A stretch of DNA of 64,000 nucleotides from Rotaria sp. Silwood1 (GCA_905250075.1 CAJNOP010000012.1:3522772-3586771); one strand, 5' to 3'. Counted from the stretch's first letter, positions 12,401-26,273 are shown. Notes: a model not told the origin generated them from the sequence alone. Program-made: numbers and translations.

Positions 12401-13883
12401 GTTGACAAATAAGCTATTTTCGACTCTTGCCTGTTGTATAGTTACCGAAAGCGTCATGGTATAGGACTGAAATTTTCATGTGATTTGAATATATCTATTC
12501 CAAGATTGATTTTTGAGGAGAAGAAGACCTTAATTATTATAAGATTTTTTTTGTTGAAATTTCTTTAAATTAATTATTGAAGGTAACTTTTGAGTATTTT
12601 GAAACAAATTAGAGATACAATTAGTTTAAAATAATGCAGGTCAGTAAGTTTCGTACTGCACTTAAACTTCTATATTACCGAAATTCAATTATATGGCTTA
12701 TTTATCTAAGAGCGGATGTTATTATATCTTGAATGAAGTTCAATTACCTTCGTTTTATACTTTCCATTCCAGTTCAAAAACCTATCTAACTAAGAAGAAA
12801 GCACTTTTCTATCATATGATATATACATATCTATGTAAAACTAAAGTAATATTTATCAACGATTGCTTTGCTTCTAAAAAAAGTAAGGATGAACTTTTGA
12901 GTAAAACTTAACAATGAAGATCTATCGAGAGTCAAAAAAAGAATTCTAGAAGGTTTTTTCTTTTTTTGATTAAAAACAAACGAATAGACTTACGTAACAA
13001 AGTTAAAATAAAGTTGATGATATAGTAAACTGCTTCCTAATGCCGTAGGTTTAGCATATATACGACTTGTCAGTAATGATTTTTCATTTGGATTTGTAGA
13101 GTTTTTTATTGTAACACTACGTACAAGTTTCATTTCAAAGACTGATGGTGTTGTACATATTAATGCAGCACACATAACACTTATTATAATTTTTCTTGCT
13201 CGTCTTACAGTACACCATGTACGACTTTGTAATGGATAAGTTACAGCAACCCAACGTTCAACTGTAAATGTAACTGTAAGCCAAACACTTGTATTTGATG
13301 AAAAATCTGCTATTGGTCGACATATTGTTAAAAGTATTGCGGATAATGAAGTACCAGTAAAACAAGGATGTTGAAATGTATTAAGTATAAGCGTTAATAT
13401 AAGATAAGCGATATCAACAAGAGCTAATGCAGCTAAATAATTGTTTGTTGATGACATAATCATACGACGTTTTGTAAGTACAATTATGGCAAGAATATTG
13501 CCAGTTACACCTATGTCAATCAAGTATAAAGATATTTTATGTTTTTTAATTCTCTTATCAAGAAAGATCCTTCTTTTTTCTTCCAGAAAAACTACACCCG
13601 TTTTTGTTCAGCACTAATAACTAATTGATAATTAATAGTTCAAGAGGTATATTCTCAAAACAAATGTAATAATGTATAGTTTCGTAACTCGTAACTTATA
13701 AGAAGTCATATGAAGATTATGAATAAATCCTTTTTTTTGAATAGAGAAACAACAATAAGAATTACCAAAACAAGTTATAATAGGCCAAAGCCAATTTTTG
13801 ACTAATGTTCGAACAAAAAAAAGCTTCGGATCAGTAGTTTGTCGTGCTAAAATTGATGCATCACAATCGAGAAGTCCGAACAT
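9417..13883 (-). CDS. Class A (rhodopsin-like) GPCR, peptide-receptor type
   Basis: Five exons (13766-13883, 12994-13510, 11191-11360, 10571-11124, 9417-9845) join in frame to 595 residues. Seven hydrophobic helices are visible. TM1 carries the GN motif (Asn44), TM2 has LALVD (Asp72), and TM3 ends ERW (124-126) followed by VAVTYP. TM5 lies in exon 3 (FAIIWIPLLLL), TM6 has FTVCQIP, and TM7 ends NFLLYC in place of NPxxY. ERx and NFLxYC variants are common in FMRFamide- and other neuropeptide-like receptors, so a neuropeptide ligand is likely but unproven. A long Ser/Asn-rich cytoplasmic tail follows TM7 and includes all of the last exon. The short N-terminus has no obvious signal peptide. Introns 3 (1633 bases) and 4 (725 bases) are long. 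Confidence 0.88.
11361..12993 (-). other. Long third intron of the GPCR gene
   Basis: GTAAGT donor and TATAG acceptor on the minus strand, 1633 bases. It holds T-runs with a GTTTTTTT repeat near 12068-12091. No exon or clear inverted repeat was seen. Confidence 0.75.
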
Positions 13884-16800
13884 ATCTTAATATTGATCGA
13901 TGCTTCATATGTAATTAACCAATAATTATAAATATATGCACAGACATTGCTATTAAATATTGTTTATTTTCCAGTTAATATGTCCATATGATTCTAATCA
14001 AATAAAAAAGCAACAAATGTTTTGATTATGGTATTGATGTTAAGATAAGAAAATTTTAACTTGTTTTATCGTCTGGAATAAAAAAAAAAAAAAATAATGA
14101 ATCTATATTGTAAGATGACAACATAAGTAGAATTATGACCAAGAAAATATGGCGCATCTTACTGTGAATCACGCACACTTTTTTTCTCTAAGCATTTTAA
14201 TATCTTATTGAATTGAAGAAGTGAGGGATGTAGACAGAGTAATACACTCTAACATACAGGTGTCATATTTATTTGCTAGGCTGTTTATGAAAATAATATA
14301 AAAAAAAATAGTGATAGAACAGAATTTAATTCAAGCAGAAAAAAAAAGATTAAAATAAGTTAGAGCTTTTCCATTATCATAAGTGTTGCTAATGGAAAAT
14401 GCTATACAGATCTAGATTATAATTAGAAGTCTTGTATTTTATGTTTTTGACAATATAAAAACGAGAACTAAATTAGGAAATTACTCTGTTCGTATATTAT
14501 CTTAATATTTTTTTTGTGAGTAAAACCAAAGTCTATTAATCAAATATGTAGAAAAATAAAAACTATTGAATATCTAACCGATTTAATATAGCTTTTTTAA
14601 TTTATTTTTGTTTACCGCTACACAAAGAAGTACTTAATCGGAAATTAAATTCACTGAACTATGGTTCCTCGGTTGACGACAATGCATAACTGCATAATTC
14701 ATAAGCTTACATGAAATAAGCAACCTATTAAAAACTAATGATAACCGTTTTAAATGAACACTAGTATTAAATAATATTAAAACCTAAGCATTATTAGCAT
14801 TTAAATTAAGTATAAAACATTTGTATTATTTTGTCTTGGAATTATTTAGATGCTAAGAAATAAATAGTGAAGTTTTCTCAGACAAAACAATACCAATATT
14901 TGAGCAACTAAAATTAGTATTAATTAGAATTAATTCTAATCCAAAACTCGAATAAAAATAAATTACTTCAAGATTACGAACATAAAATTCTTTTTGCAGA
15001 TTTTTTTCTTATGATTGACATATATGTATGTAGATTATTTTAGGAAAAATTCTTCGCTTATTTATAAGTGTATTAAATGGAAATATGCATAGAGTTAACT
15101 TCTTATACCCTTGTTCTCAAAACATATAATGCTTTCGTGATCATGCTCAGAACTTTTCTGATTGAATTAATAAAAATTGATCACTACGTGCTTAAACGAT
15201 TTCTTGATTATATACATTAAGTACTCTCACATTTCAGACTATTCTTATTAACTGCATATATATATATATATATACAAAAAAAGTCACAAAATGAAATTGT
15301 TTATATTAACGAAGTAAAAACTATCATTGGAAACGAATATAAATTTAACCGAACAATCGATAGAACAGCGAAAGACTGGATAGGTAAATATTTTCTTATA
15401 ATAATTAATACGAATAAACAATTTAAAACTAAGAATTGTGATTCTAAGCTAAAAAACATTCTTTTTCCTATTCCGTTCTCATTCTTATCTATCGAGACTT
15501 TTTTTTTGTTATAGCAAGACTTAATTACTTATCCTTCTGCAAAATATAAAGAAATAAGAACGCATGACAAAAAGAATAAAAACATGTAATAGTAAATAAG
15601 AAAAATTAAGCATTTTAATAGAAACACATTTTTCTAAATGTCTTTTTCTATTATCTAGTTACCCACTGTTTATGACATGCATTAGACTCATATGGTTACA
15701 AGGATAGTAGCATATATATAAATATACACTAGGAAACTCTAAGATTTATTAGTGTATAGATATATATTTTGTTTCTTCAAATGAATAATAATGGATATTA
15801 ATATGTCAGGAAAAAAACCAAAATAATAATGGGAAAAAAAAATCAAACAAATCAATGCCGAATTCTAAAAGCAATATATATCACATATGAACATGTCTAT
15901 AAAAATCCAATCACATTTTCTTTACACTACAGTGTTATCGACTATGACAAGAATATTGAATTATCTAGTCAATAAAAAAAAATGCAGGTTTAAATCTATA
16001 CTACATCATCATAATAAACAAAATAGATAATAGTTTTATTCTTTTTACCTAATGAAATATTAACGATAGAAATAAGATCAAAGATTTGAAACAATTAAAA
16101 CAAAAAAAAGATATGATCGATTATTCGCTATTATATACAGACTGATGAATAATTTTGTTTCTTGTTAAAGCTTTTAGAAAAAAATAATAAGAGAAAAATG
16201 TCTATATTGATGACGGGAAAACGTTCAAATATTGTTTGAAACCATTTTATATCGACTATGCGCTTGATTTCATCATTTTTCCTCAGTGAAATACAAAAGA
16301 AAATAAGTTTTTTTTAAGCGAATTAGAGCGTACTTAGGTTACTATAGATAGAGATATATGAGCAAGCAATTGTGTCAAGCTTCATTTATCTATTATCGTA
16401 AACAACAGATTAAACGATAGAAAATATTGCATGTAAATGTTACTGTCAAAAAGAACTTACTATCATTTTTCAAACTTAATATGTCTAGTATTTATAGACA
16501 ATTGACAAAATACAAAAGCTATGGTAATTTTTTTGTACTTAAAATAAATCGTTGTACTTATTTCCTGTATTCGTGTATTCTACAATCGACAATACCTATC
16601 ATATTCATCCTTGTTGTTCTCTTGTCAAATCTACCAATCGATGCTGTTCTAAGATCGTCAAGAATGGTGATGAAGCATAAAATTTCGCTTGTCATGTATG
16701 TAGCAATTGAGCTAATAATTAGACGCAACAACAAGAAGAGAAATATATAGATATGAGAATATTGAATATAGAGATACAAATATTAAAATCTACGTAGAAT

Positions 16801-19800
16801 AATAATGATGAGATAAACTATAAATATTCTTGTATTTCTTTCTTCATCTAAACATAAAGAGAGTAGTCACATTGAGAAGTCTTTTGGCTAACTACTACTT
16901 AGATAATTAAATTATATAAGCTTTTTACTTCTTTGTCTTTCTCTTTTTTTTTTTGTTGTTACTAATCTCAAGAGATATCATATAGCAAATAGAAATTCGT
17001 ATACACAGTTGGTTTTAATGATAAGGTAATTTATTACTTGTCATTAAATGTTCATTATCCTCTTATTGAAAATACAAAATGAATGCAGCGAAGAAACTAA
17101 TATGAAAATTGATATTCATATCAAATGGAACAAGAAAAAAGAAAAACTTTTGTTATTGTATAATAATAAAAATGACTAACTAATTAATTAAAATTTTCAC
17201 ACACTTACGATATAAATAAGCTTTTCAAATAATCATCTAAATCTATGGGCGAATTATAATTTAAATTTTTTATTCGTATATATCTTTCTCTTTTTGTTTC
17301 ATGTAGATAAGCTAATCAAAAATAGTTTTGTTAAAGGCTTTTTATTAATAGAAAGAAAAGTCTTATAATGAGAAAAGAAAGCATGATAGACATGGTAGCA
17401 AAACCGAAAATGACAACGACATCACGAGAAACATGTCTTTATCGCACTTTCTTCTTTCTATTGAATAGAGCAATCGAGCAATTGCTTCTCGCTCTAAGAG
17501 TCATATTACGTGCTTCATCAAATAACTGTTAATAGTACAAGCTATTTGAAAGAATATGTCTCTTTCTCATGCTTCAGGCTGATATAAACATCGAATAACA
17601 ACGACAAAGCCTGGTTAAGTTATATAGACAAAAAAAAAACCATACGATATCCATGAGATAAATTCTATTATAAATACAAAGAAAGAACAAATTTAGCCGT
17701 CATAAAAGAAAAAGTGTATTTCCTTTCTTAGCTCATAAATCTTATTATTAGATTTGTTTCGTCAATCGTTCAAACAAATATTCATTTGTTCTTTGAAAAA
17801 AATTTATTGTAATCAATCTAAAATCTATCAGTTTATTAAATTATCAATTATAAAAGATTCATTCATTATAATATGATGCATGTAGCAATGTTCAATTTGC
17901 AAAAACACCATATAAAAACTTTTAATTTTCCCGTATTATCATCATTTCTTTCTCTTCATCCTTTCTCTATCATCTCACTCTTAATATAAGACCATGTCAC
18001 TCTTCATTCACGCATGTATCTGCCTTGTCACTCGCTATACCCAGTAGAATTCTATTGAAATATAATATATTGATGTGCATTACTAGAAATGTTCGTCTTT
18101 ATAAGTATTCTCTTGTCGTTAACCTTATTGGCGTATATTTAAGGCTCACGATTTAAATCACTAAAAATTCGTATCGAAAGTCTTTATAATGATTAGATGG
18201 AAAGTATTTCATAAATTAATCATGAAAAAATTAACATGATTTACTATGAACATTATTATCGATCATTATTCTTGTAGTCAGATTTAACTTAAAAATAGAA
18301 TACTGTTTTCAGTTACATCTGAATCAAAGCATAACTAATATTCAAATTTCGACAGCATAAATTTACAATTTTTTCCATTAATGGGTTTATGATTAATATA
18401 GAACAAAACAAAACTAAGTTTGTTTTTTTTGAGTAAAAATCATTCGAATTTAGATCGAAAGTGAAGATTTTATTCAGCATAGTATAAGATGTTATTTAAT
18501 AGATTATTTACTAATAATAAAAGAAACTAGTTGTCAAGCGAGTTTATACAATACCAGAAGCAAAAGCACGATAATAATCTAGTTTATTAATATGCTAAAG
18601 TAATTTTCCGTATGGCAGAATATCAAACAATCATTTATTGTACAAATGTAGCATACATTGCAAACATGTCTCGAATAATTCTTCATGTTAGTTTATTGAG
18701 GTTAAAATCGTTTCATATTGACAGAGGTCGTAGCGGTCTCTGTGTTGAAATCAAGAAAATAATCAGAATAATCTCCAAGGAAAAACCAGGATATTGTACA
18801 ACCTATTCTATGATTTGTTTACAAGATAAACTCTGCATATAAATGGATTATGTAATGATCAATATATTATACTTACTTCCTTTGTATTTACTTACGTCAC
18901 ACTTATTCTCTAGGGTCAATTCTTAGAAATTTATTAAAAACAAAAGTAATACAAATTATATTACATTTATATACACGCTTTAGTTGTACCCATTGACTGT
19001 TCACCGATACATCATAGCATTTGCATGGCTTAGAATCAATTTTGGAAAGACTTTATGTGAAATTCTATTGAAATGAATTTATTTTGTTCAATAAATATTA
19101 TCTGTTTCACTTCTAAAGCTTCGAGATAGTTTGAGTAAATTATTAAGTACAAATTTCAAAATTGTCATCATTTCAAGAAGTTTTTCATGATTATTATATA
19201 AGAACAGAGCTTAAAACTTCACGAAGTATATATATAAAACTATACGGCTGTACTCAACAGTTTGTTACAGTTATGTTTAGTTTTGAAAATGAAAGAGACA
19301 ACATTCATCGAACTATACAAATCAATTTATACAAAATTTCATAACGATTATAAATATAATATGAACGATAATATTTGGTTTATATATTGAGGACATTATT
19401 ATAAGAAAATCCTCAGAGAATTTCAGCTGATGAGATTTACTTTGAAGGCTATGATTATTTTCTTATTTTTTTTTGTCGAGCATAAAGTATGCACAAAAAC
19501 ATTGAACAATAAAATTTCAATTTAAAAATTTTGCTCGTACGTAGTTTTTGTGATCATTACTTCATTAGTAGAAAATATTCTACAATTATTTTAATAAAAA
19601 CTAGGAAAATAGATTAAATATAATCGTTTAGATATAGTTCTATAGCAATAGATCGCAAAATATCAAAACATAATCAGAAAAGTAAAGTCACTGTAAGGCC
19701 TGCATTGATGATCACAAACAATTAAGAGTTGTTTAGCGTAATATTAGCATACATAATTGAAATGATACTTTAGTTGATCTTGATCCGAGTATAGTTAGTA

Positions 19801-22756
19801 CTTGATATCAACAAGATTTTCTGTTGACTTATCTTATCTCAAATAAATATTGAAAATATTCATTTGTTATTGTTAATCATTCACTAGATAGTACATTGGT
19901 ATAATCAAATATTGAGAAAATTAATTTGCAACAAGGGAATATTTAATATAATTGAACAAAGTAGATAAGACTATTCAACATTTTTGTCGATTATTTTGTA
20001 AAGAAAACTAATATCAATAAAATAATTTAGATTGTTAATGATTATCATGTAATAAATTTTAATAAATAATAGATTGTCTTTTGACAATAGCTTCTATATA
20101 CGATAAAATTAATATTAATATTTAAACTACGTATATAAAGTCTTTGCACAATATGCTTGATCGATTTTTGTCAAGAAAGAATCGGAATTTTATACTCTGA
20201 CTAATTAAATATTAAGATTTTTCCAGCTAAAAGTTACTTTATTGAGAATAAATATGTGATGATAGTCAAAATTGATGTTTGTATAAAAACGCTAATTTAA
20301 AAAGGTACTCGTAAATATGTTTGCTCTCTTTTCAAACATCAAAATGCCATGGAAGAAGCTCAGAATAACACAGTTAGAATGAGAATGCGATGATCTTTCT
20401 AAATGTATGCTCAGGATTTGCTATTGATTTATGGTTGGTTCGCTGTGAGTGAATATTTAAATAAATCAAAAAAGTCGTTTATACTAAACCAAAATAGGCT
20501 CTCCTTTCTTATGCATAACTCTTCTGAATGAGATTTTAGAATAGTTTTGATACACTTTCCATGAGACGATATTTTTAAAAAAGAACACTTCCATCGAATT
20601 TCGATATTTAGAATGTAATAGGTTTCGATCATTTGTAGCAATATCTAAAAATAGTTTCTTATAGTTAAAAAAAAGTGTACTATCAGTGAACTAATTATAA
20701 GTTAGAAGAAAAATTTCTGAATGTAGATTGAGAAAGAGTATGAAATTCTGATTTTAGTGGACTACTTTTGATCCTCTTTTCAATGACATATGGGTAGGCA
20801 TAAATTAATTAGACATGTTGTGCAAAGACTTTTCACAAACAGTTTAGTAAAAGTCTTTCATAGTTTTTTTTTTTTGAAACTCTGTAATATAATACATACA
20901 TAGAGAGAACTTAGTTTTTAATTGTGACTATGAGAAAAATGTATTGAATAGACTTATGAACGTGATTTTGTATTCTTGATAATCTAAGTGAAAAATTAGG
21001 AAATGAATCTTGACCTTTATGAAACTCTTTCGCATGGTCTTTGGGAAATTGTTAATTAAATGTTACATTTTTAGTTCATAGCAAAACGTATTTAGTTTTT
21101 ATTTCATTTCACAACAAGGAAGAATCTAATGTAGCTGATTGAAGTAGAATCTTATTTCATTGATAATAAAGAGAAGAAAAAAAAAATTACGACATTGAAT
21201 ATCTATACTTATCAACTTTCTAATTACATTTTGAAAAAAAGAACAAGGTAGATTAGTGGAAGCAGTTTGTTAATTCTATAGATGCTATTCATAAAGATGC
21301 ACTTAACCTTCTTATTTCCGTTGCTATTCATTGAGATAGGTAACAAGAATCTTTTACATGTTTATTAATCAGTCGAACTCAGTGAACCTTACAATAAAAG
21401 AAAATTACTAATGAAGTTGTATACTTAGCTTTAAAGACATTTAAAATTGACTGATTATTAAAAAAGTTTTTTTTTTGAATCATTTGAACGTAAAAATAAA
21501 AATATTTAGTTTTCAAAGAATTAAGTACATTAAAATAAGATGGCATATATATATAATACAACAACTCGAAAAGTGAAATAAGATTTGTAAAATTAGCAAT
21601 TTATTGTGGTCCCTATTATTCCATCAGTATTTTCTATAGTTTTTTTTACTCAATTCAACGGTTTTCATAACAAATATTCATTACATCAGTTTTACTTTTA
21701 CAAAAAAAACTATTTTAATTTTGATTCAATCAGAAAGAAAAACCATTACTTTAAACACATATTTCATAACCTTTAATGCCCGAAGTATTTTTTTCTTGTA
21801 CAAGTATTTATGTAATTACTTCCTTGTGTTAATAAATAAAAATTTGTTGAACAGTAAGTGTATTCATATCTTCAGTTGTTATCATTGTTGATTGTCAAAA
21901 AAAAAAGAAGAATAGACATAATGTATGAAAATAAAATTCTTTTCGAAAGAATTTTGATGATAAATAATAAAACATAGAAACTCAATATATAATATAACAA
22001 GATTGAATATAACAATAGCAAGAAAATTTCAACGAAGTTATTCTTGTATATCTAATCTTGATATTACAGTTTGTAATAAGTATTTTGTTTTCTTTCAGGT
22101 AGAACTTGACTTCTTTAATTAATATTTTTTGTTTTTGGAATAACTCGATTTCGTCATTTATTGATATTTATGGTCACAGAAGTTAGAAAACTATATCATA
22201 GATCTTGTTAGTATAGCAATAATACAAATATTACTGGTTATTGACTAATTCTTATTATGAAACTATGAATAATATGAATGAAATCTATTGATACAACATG
22301 TATGCGTGATTTATGAGGTCGTTTGACCCAGCATGAATGTCAAATGATGAACAAGCATAAGAAAATGAAATAAAAGAACAATCATAATTGAATAAGTTCT
22401 CATTCATGGAATTCAAAATCCTTACGCATTAATAGGAAAATCGTGCACTCATTCAATGATCATATGCAATTGAAAAAAAAAGTATGGACTTAATTTATTT
22501 AAGTTTATGTGTAACAAGTGGTATAAATGTTTTGCATCAATTTTCTTTCTTCCATTTTGAAAATTAAGTCATAATGTATTCTACCAACGTTTTTTAAAAA
22601 GCTTTTTTTAACTGTAGATAGTAAAATAGTTTGACAACTAACACATGTCAGATGAATCAATATGAACGGATAATCCATTGAAACCTTTATCGATCACTCT
22701 ATTTCAAATAATTCATCTTTCAACATGATTGTGTAGAGAATAGTCGAAACTTTCTA
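13884..22756. other. Gene-poor AT-rich stretch
   Basis: Nearly 9 kb without a supported gene on either strand. Open frames are short, rich in Ile/Tyr/Phe/Lys, and show no domain or exon-joining logic. A TA microsatellite lies near 15256-15275. Nothing else structural was recognised. Confidence 0.6.
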
Positions 22757-22774
22757 ATGAATATTGGAAAGTTT

Positions 22775-22959
22775 TCAAATTATTTAAGCTTTGCTACTTC
22801 TTATAATAACATTGGTTTGGCGTACTTCAATATGAGTGACTATTCGAAAGCGCTTTCATTTCTTGAACGAATCTCTAATATAGTAGAAAACTCACTATCT
22901 GCCAATCATCCAGTTATTCAATTATATAGAAATAACCTCGAGTATGTGAAAAAGAAAAT
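22775..22959 (+). pseudogene. TPR-repeat protein fragment
   Basis: The frame encodes ATSYNNIGLAYFNMSDYSKA then LSFLERI, SLSANHPVIQLYR and NNLEYVKKKM. This is one tetratricopeptide unit plus the typical end of the kinesin-light-chain-like TPR proteins abundant in bdelloid genomes. Neighbouring repeats are absent upstream and the frame runs into unrelated sequence beside the fold-back repeat at 23025. It is most likely a relic, not a working gene; a terminal exon of a distant gene is less likely. Confidence 0.6.
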
Positions 22960-23024
22960 GTACTTGATTTTTGTTTTGTTCAAAGAAATAACCCAAGTGA
23001 ACTAAAAAAGACGTGCGAGGGGTG

Positions 23025-23245
23025 CGCCGAGCCCTCGACCCATCGGAAAATGGCAAACCCAGGGGTCGATCTGAAATTTCGATGGGTCCAAGGCTAGATG
23101 GTGAGTAACTTGATAGTTAGCAGAAGCATAGGATCGAAGTTTTCGTAATATGTATCGTGGTGCTATCTGGGACACGAGGTCTACCCATCGGAATTTCAAA
23201 TCGACCCCTGGGTTTGTCATTTTCCGATGGGTCGAGGGCTCGGCG
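23025..23245. repeat. GC-richer fold-back element with 64-base arms
   Basis: Arms 23025-23088 and 23182-23245 are near-identical inverted copies, starting CGCCGAGCCCTCGACCCATC on the + strand and ending with its complement, with only a few mismatches. The spacer is about 93 bases. GC is clearly higher than the surroundings. Partial further copies of the GTCGA/CCATCGG theme occur to about 23310. No coding potential; no clear target duplication. Confidence 0.8.
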
Positions 23246-25393
23246 ATGGGTATCTTAGAAGACATCGACGGTGGAAAATCGAGGGGTCGAAATGCCTATC
23301 GGATGGTCGGTTGGGAAATATAATGAAGAGAAAACAGTAGTTTTTTTTATGTTTTTATTTAAACAGATATACATGGGCATATAAAGAAAAATTCTGTCAC
23401 ATTGAGGATACAATAGCAAGATACTCACCGGTAGAGTAATCAATACATGTCCAAATGATGGATATGTATTGTGAATAAAAGACTTTCATGGTATAATTTG
23501 CGTTTCAATTAGGAGATTTTCTCTATGTAGGGCATAGAGTCTTCTAGACAATCTGATGGAAAAGAAAATGCTTTGATTCATGCAATCAATTATTCCCTAT
23601 AATTAACTCATTCAATCGACGACAGAGCAGAATAATGGTCGAATATATTGAAAAACGATTAGGTGTTTTTTTGCAAGAGAAATTCAAATCTGATATAGTT
23701 ATTTATTCATATGTAAACAAAACTGCTTATCAATTAGTTATTCATCGTGAGAGAAAAATGAAATAATTAAGGTACGAGAAAGAAAAACGTTAGTTCACTA
23801 GTATCATTGACATGAAATGTATTATGAACAGATAAAAGAACTGAATTATAATCATTCTAATTAGTTGATGTATAAGTTCTTCCACAATGAACATCGTTGA
23901 GTGAAGTGCAAAAGAATAAGCACATTGATTTTTTGTTTTTCTGTGATAGGAGTAGTTAAAAATTCGAAATTTTATTTCGATTTCTTCATGTCTCTTTGAA
24001 ATTTTCTTGTTGTTTATTGGTTTTGACATTTCATTTTTCCTTTTTGTTTGCATTATCTACCGAAAAACCCAAAAAAACGATCTTTTTTACCATGTGAAAA
24101 AAAAAACTTCAATCACATCAGCTAACTATACATTACAATTAAATGATATTTTTGATGTATCTTGTAGTTTTTCATTAGTGGTCATTGAACATGGGACAAT
24201 GGCGAATTTGACTTGGGAATAAGTCGAAATATGTTGTATCAATTTTATTCTATTGAAGCTTCTATAGATTATACTAAATCTGCTATATTAATTTATGAGA
24301 TACAATTTTTAATAAGAAAACTATGGTGAAAACTAGCTGATTTCTATGAGTGATAGATATCTAAGAAACAATTTTCAAATGAAAATCCATTGTTCTTATC
24401 TAACATTAAGAATGGACAATATGTAAAGTGGGTTTTTATTGACTACACTGTTTTTGAAAGTAGTAAAAAAGTTGAAATTAGTACAAATAAATTTTCTTTC
24501 AATCAATTAATCAATACAGTTCCTAAGGTTTTTCAAATTTAAATCGTTGTTGTTTCTGTTGAATGAAATCAATGAGGATGCAAACATTAGCTCGCTTGAA
24601 TAGAACGTCTAACTCTTAGGAACTATCGTTCTGCTCCAGTTTAAGGTGTTAACTTATCTTAATTGTTTTTTTGTGCATTAAGTATTGATAGAATCGTCTA
24701 GTTCTAAAAAGAATCTACTGATTTTCAATTCTATTTTATTTTACATATCAATACCAAGAATTCAAATATAGTTTTGTTATAATTAATTAATGATAACTTT
24801 AGCAAAAGTCAAATCTGAATCATTTACATTTTGTTGAAGAATACTATTTGGTAGATATGACAAAATATGAAGTGCAAACATTTCCAAGGATTATAATTGA
24901 TTGCAATATTAGTTCAATAAAAGTAAGCAAGTCTACCTTTTCAACAATCAATAATGAGTTCTTTTACATAAACTAGATTAATATTTTTCTTTTCAAACAA
25001 TAATCTCATATGCAATATATTGAAACAAAAAAAGTTGAGTTTCAGATTAAAAGTCGTTTGTTCGACATTTTTTATAATTAACATACAAAGGATAAAATAA
25101 TCCAGTGAAATGGTCATAACTTTGGAAGAACAGTGCATGGAAAGAAATCCTTCTAGACATTCTTTTATTCTTAACAGACTTCACGTAATAAGCAGTGTCT
25201 CATCTCAAACGCAAGCTACTATTTGGGATGGTTTACTCGTAAGAACATTCACATCCTATCTTATTCTAGAAATAATTTTTCTTTTATCTTTTAATTTAAA
25301 ATTCAAAAATATATACAAACATTAAGTTATTATTATCGATTTAAAAACAATAATTTCGTAGATTAAAATAATTAAAAATAAAACATCTCACAA
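23246..25393. other. Non-coding region upstream of nothing recognised
   Basis: No supported gene. Open frames near 24007-24222 and 25110-25325 lack domains and resemble chance frames. Confidence 0.55.
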
Positions 25394-26146
25394 TCAAATC
25401 AATTCTTTTATAAATTCTTGATGAACAGTTTCAAAACTTTCTGCTGGTGATAAATTTTGTTTTGTAATAAAAATCGAATCTTCCGATGATACTAAATGTT
25501 CAGCTTGTCGTGCTCGATATTCAAAATTTTGATGTACAGCATGTATAGATGCTTGTCGGTTTAATATATCGAAACCAATATAAGCTATTTCAAGCATACT
25601 AAGAACAACATAAGTAAAAAGATTTTCTCCACGTATTAAACGACTATCTTCATTACACTGTTTTATATTTATATAATCACGTTCATAAATAATAAACATT
25701 AAAAGTGTATGTAATGCAAGTGTTAATAAAACTAATAATTGTATTGCACCATACCATGTTATACCTAAATCATTTTGTACTCTAGCATTTTCCCATTTAC
25801 GAAGTATAATAAGAAATAAAATAAAATAACAAGTAACAATTATTGTTATAAATATTAAATGTATAACTTTAAGAAAACGTAATTGTTTATGTTCATAAAT
25901 ACAATGATTTATTGTTAGAAAACATGAATAAATTTCGGATGATTGATTATAAAGAATTGGTTTTTGATTATATGAATTATAAATATGAATTTCAGGAGCG
26001 TTTACATGAATACTATTAAAAACTAAAGCACCAGCTTCAACACAAAAAAGTACTACAATAAATTTAGGATCCATTGTCTTCTGAGGAATCGTTGGAAGAC
26101 TATGATAACTTTGTTTTATATGTGATAATGGTCTCTGAAGTTCCAT
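25394..26146 (-). CDS. Orphan four-TM membrane protein
   Basis: Single-exon gene of 250 residues. Four hydrophobic helices are visible: VVLFCVEAGALVF (about 31-45), a long helix IHLIFITIIVTCYFILFLII (about 95-114), IQLLVLLTLALHTLLMFII (about 135-153) and YVVLSMLEIAYIGF (about 179-193). The first loop carries two cysteines and an N-glycosylation site (NQSS), suggesting a lumenal or extracellular loop. The C-terminal tail is about 55 polar residues. Codon choice and lack of stops match neighbouring real genes. I do not recognise the family. The start may be the first Met or Met25. A hAT-type MITE sits 128 bases upstream of the ATG. Confidence 0.75.
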   Translation of the reverse strand: MELQRPLSHIKQSYHSLPTIPQKTMDPKFIVVLFCVEAGALVFNSIHVNAPEIHIYNSYNQKPILYNQSSEIYSCFLTINHCIYEHKQLRFLKVIHLIFITIIVTCYFILFLIILRKWENARVQNDLGITWYGAIQLLVLLTLALHTLLMFIIYERDYINIKQCNEDSRLIRGENLFTYVVLSMLEIAYIGFDILNRQASIHAVHQNFEYRARQAEHLVSSEDSIFITKQNLSPAESFETVHQEFIKELI

Positions 26147-26273
26147 TGATTATAATCTGAAATAAATTCATTTCAATAGATTAAATCTATTAATAATTTA
26201 ATTTTTCAAACTTGTATTTATCACTTTCTTATGACTTACTGTTTCAATTGCATAAAATGCAGGGTAGTAATGT

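Noticed and set aside
15250-15280. TA-rich run as a functional element
   Set aside because: A simple microsatellite; several similar runs occur (for example near 30484) with no context.
16427-16750. 107-codon open frame with hydrophobic stretch
   Set aside because: No domain, biased AT-driven composition, overlapping open frame on the other strand, isolated in the gene-poor stretch; looks like chance.
23002-23265. 87-codon open frame on the minus strand
   Set aside because: It is entirely the fold-back repeat at 23025-23245 read as protein; no independent support.
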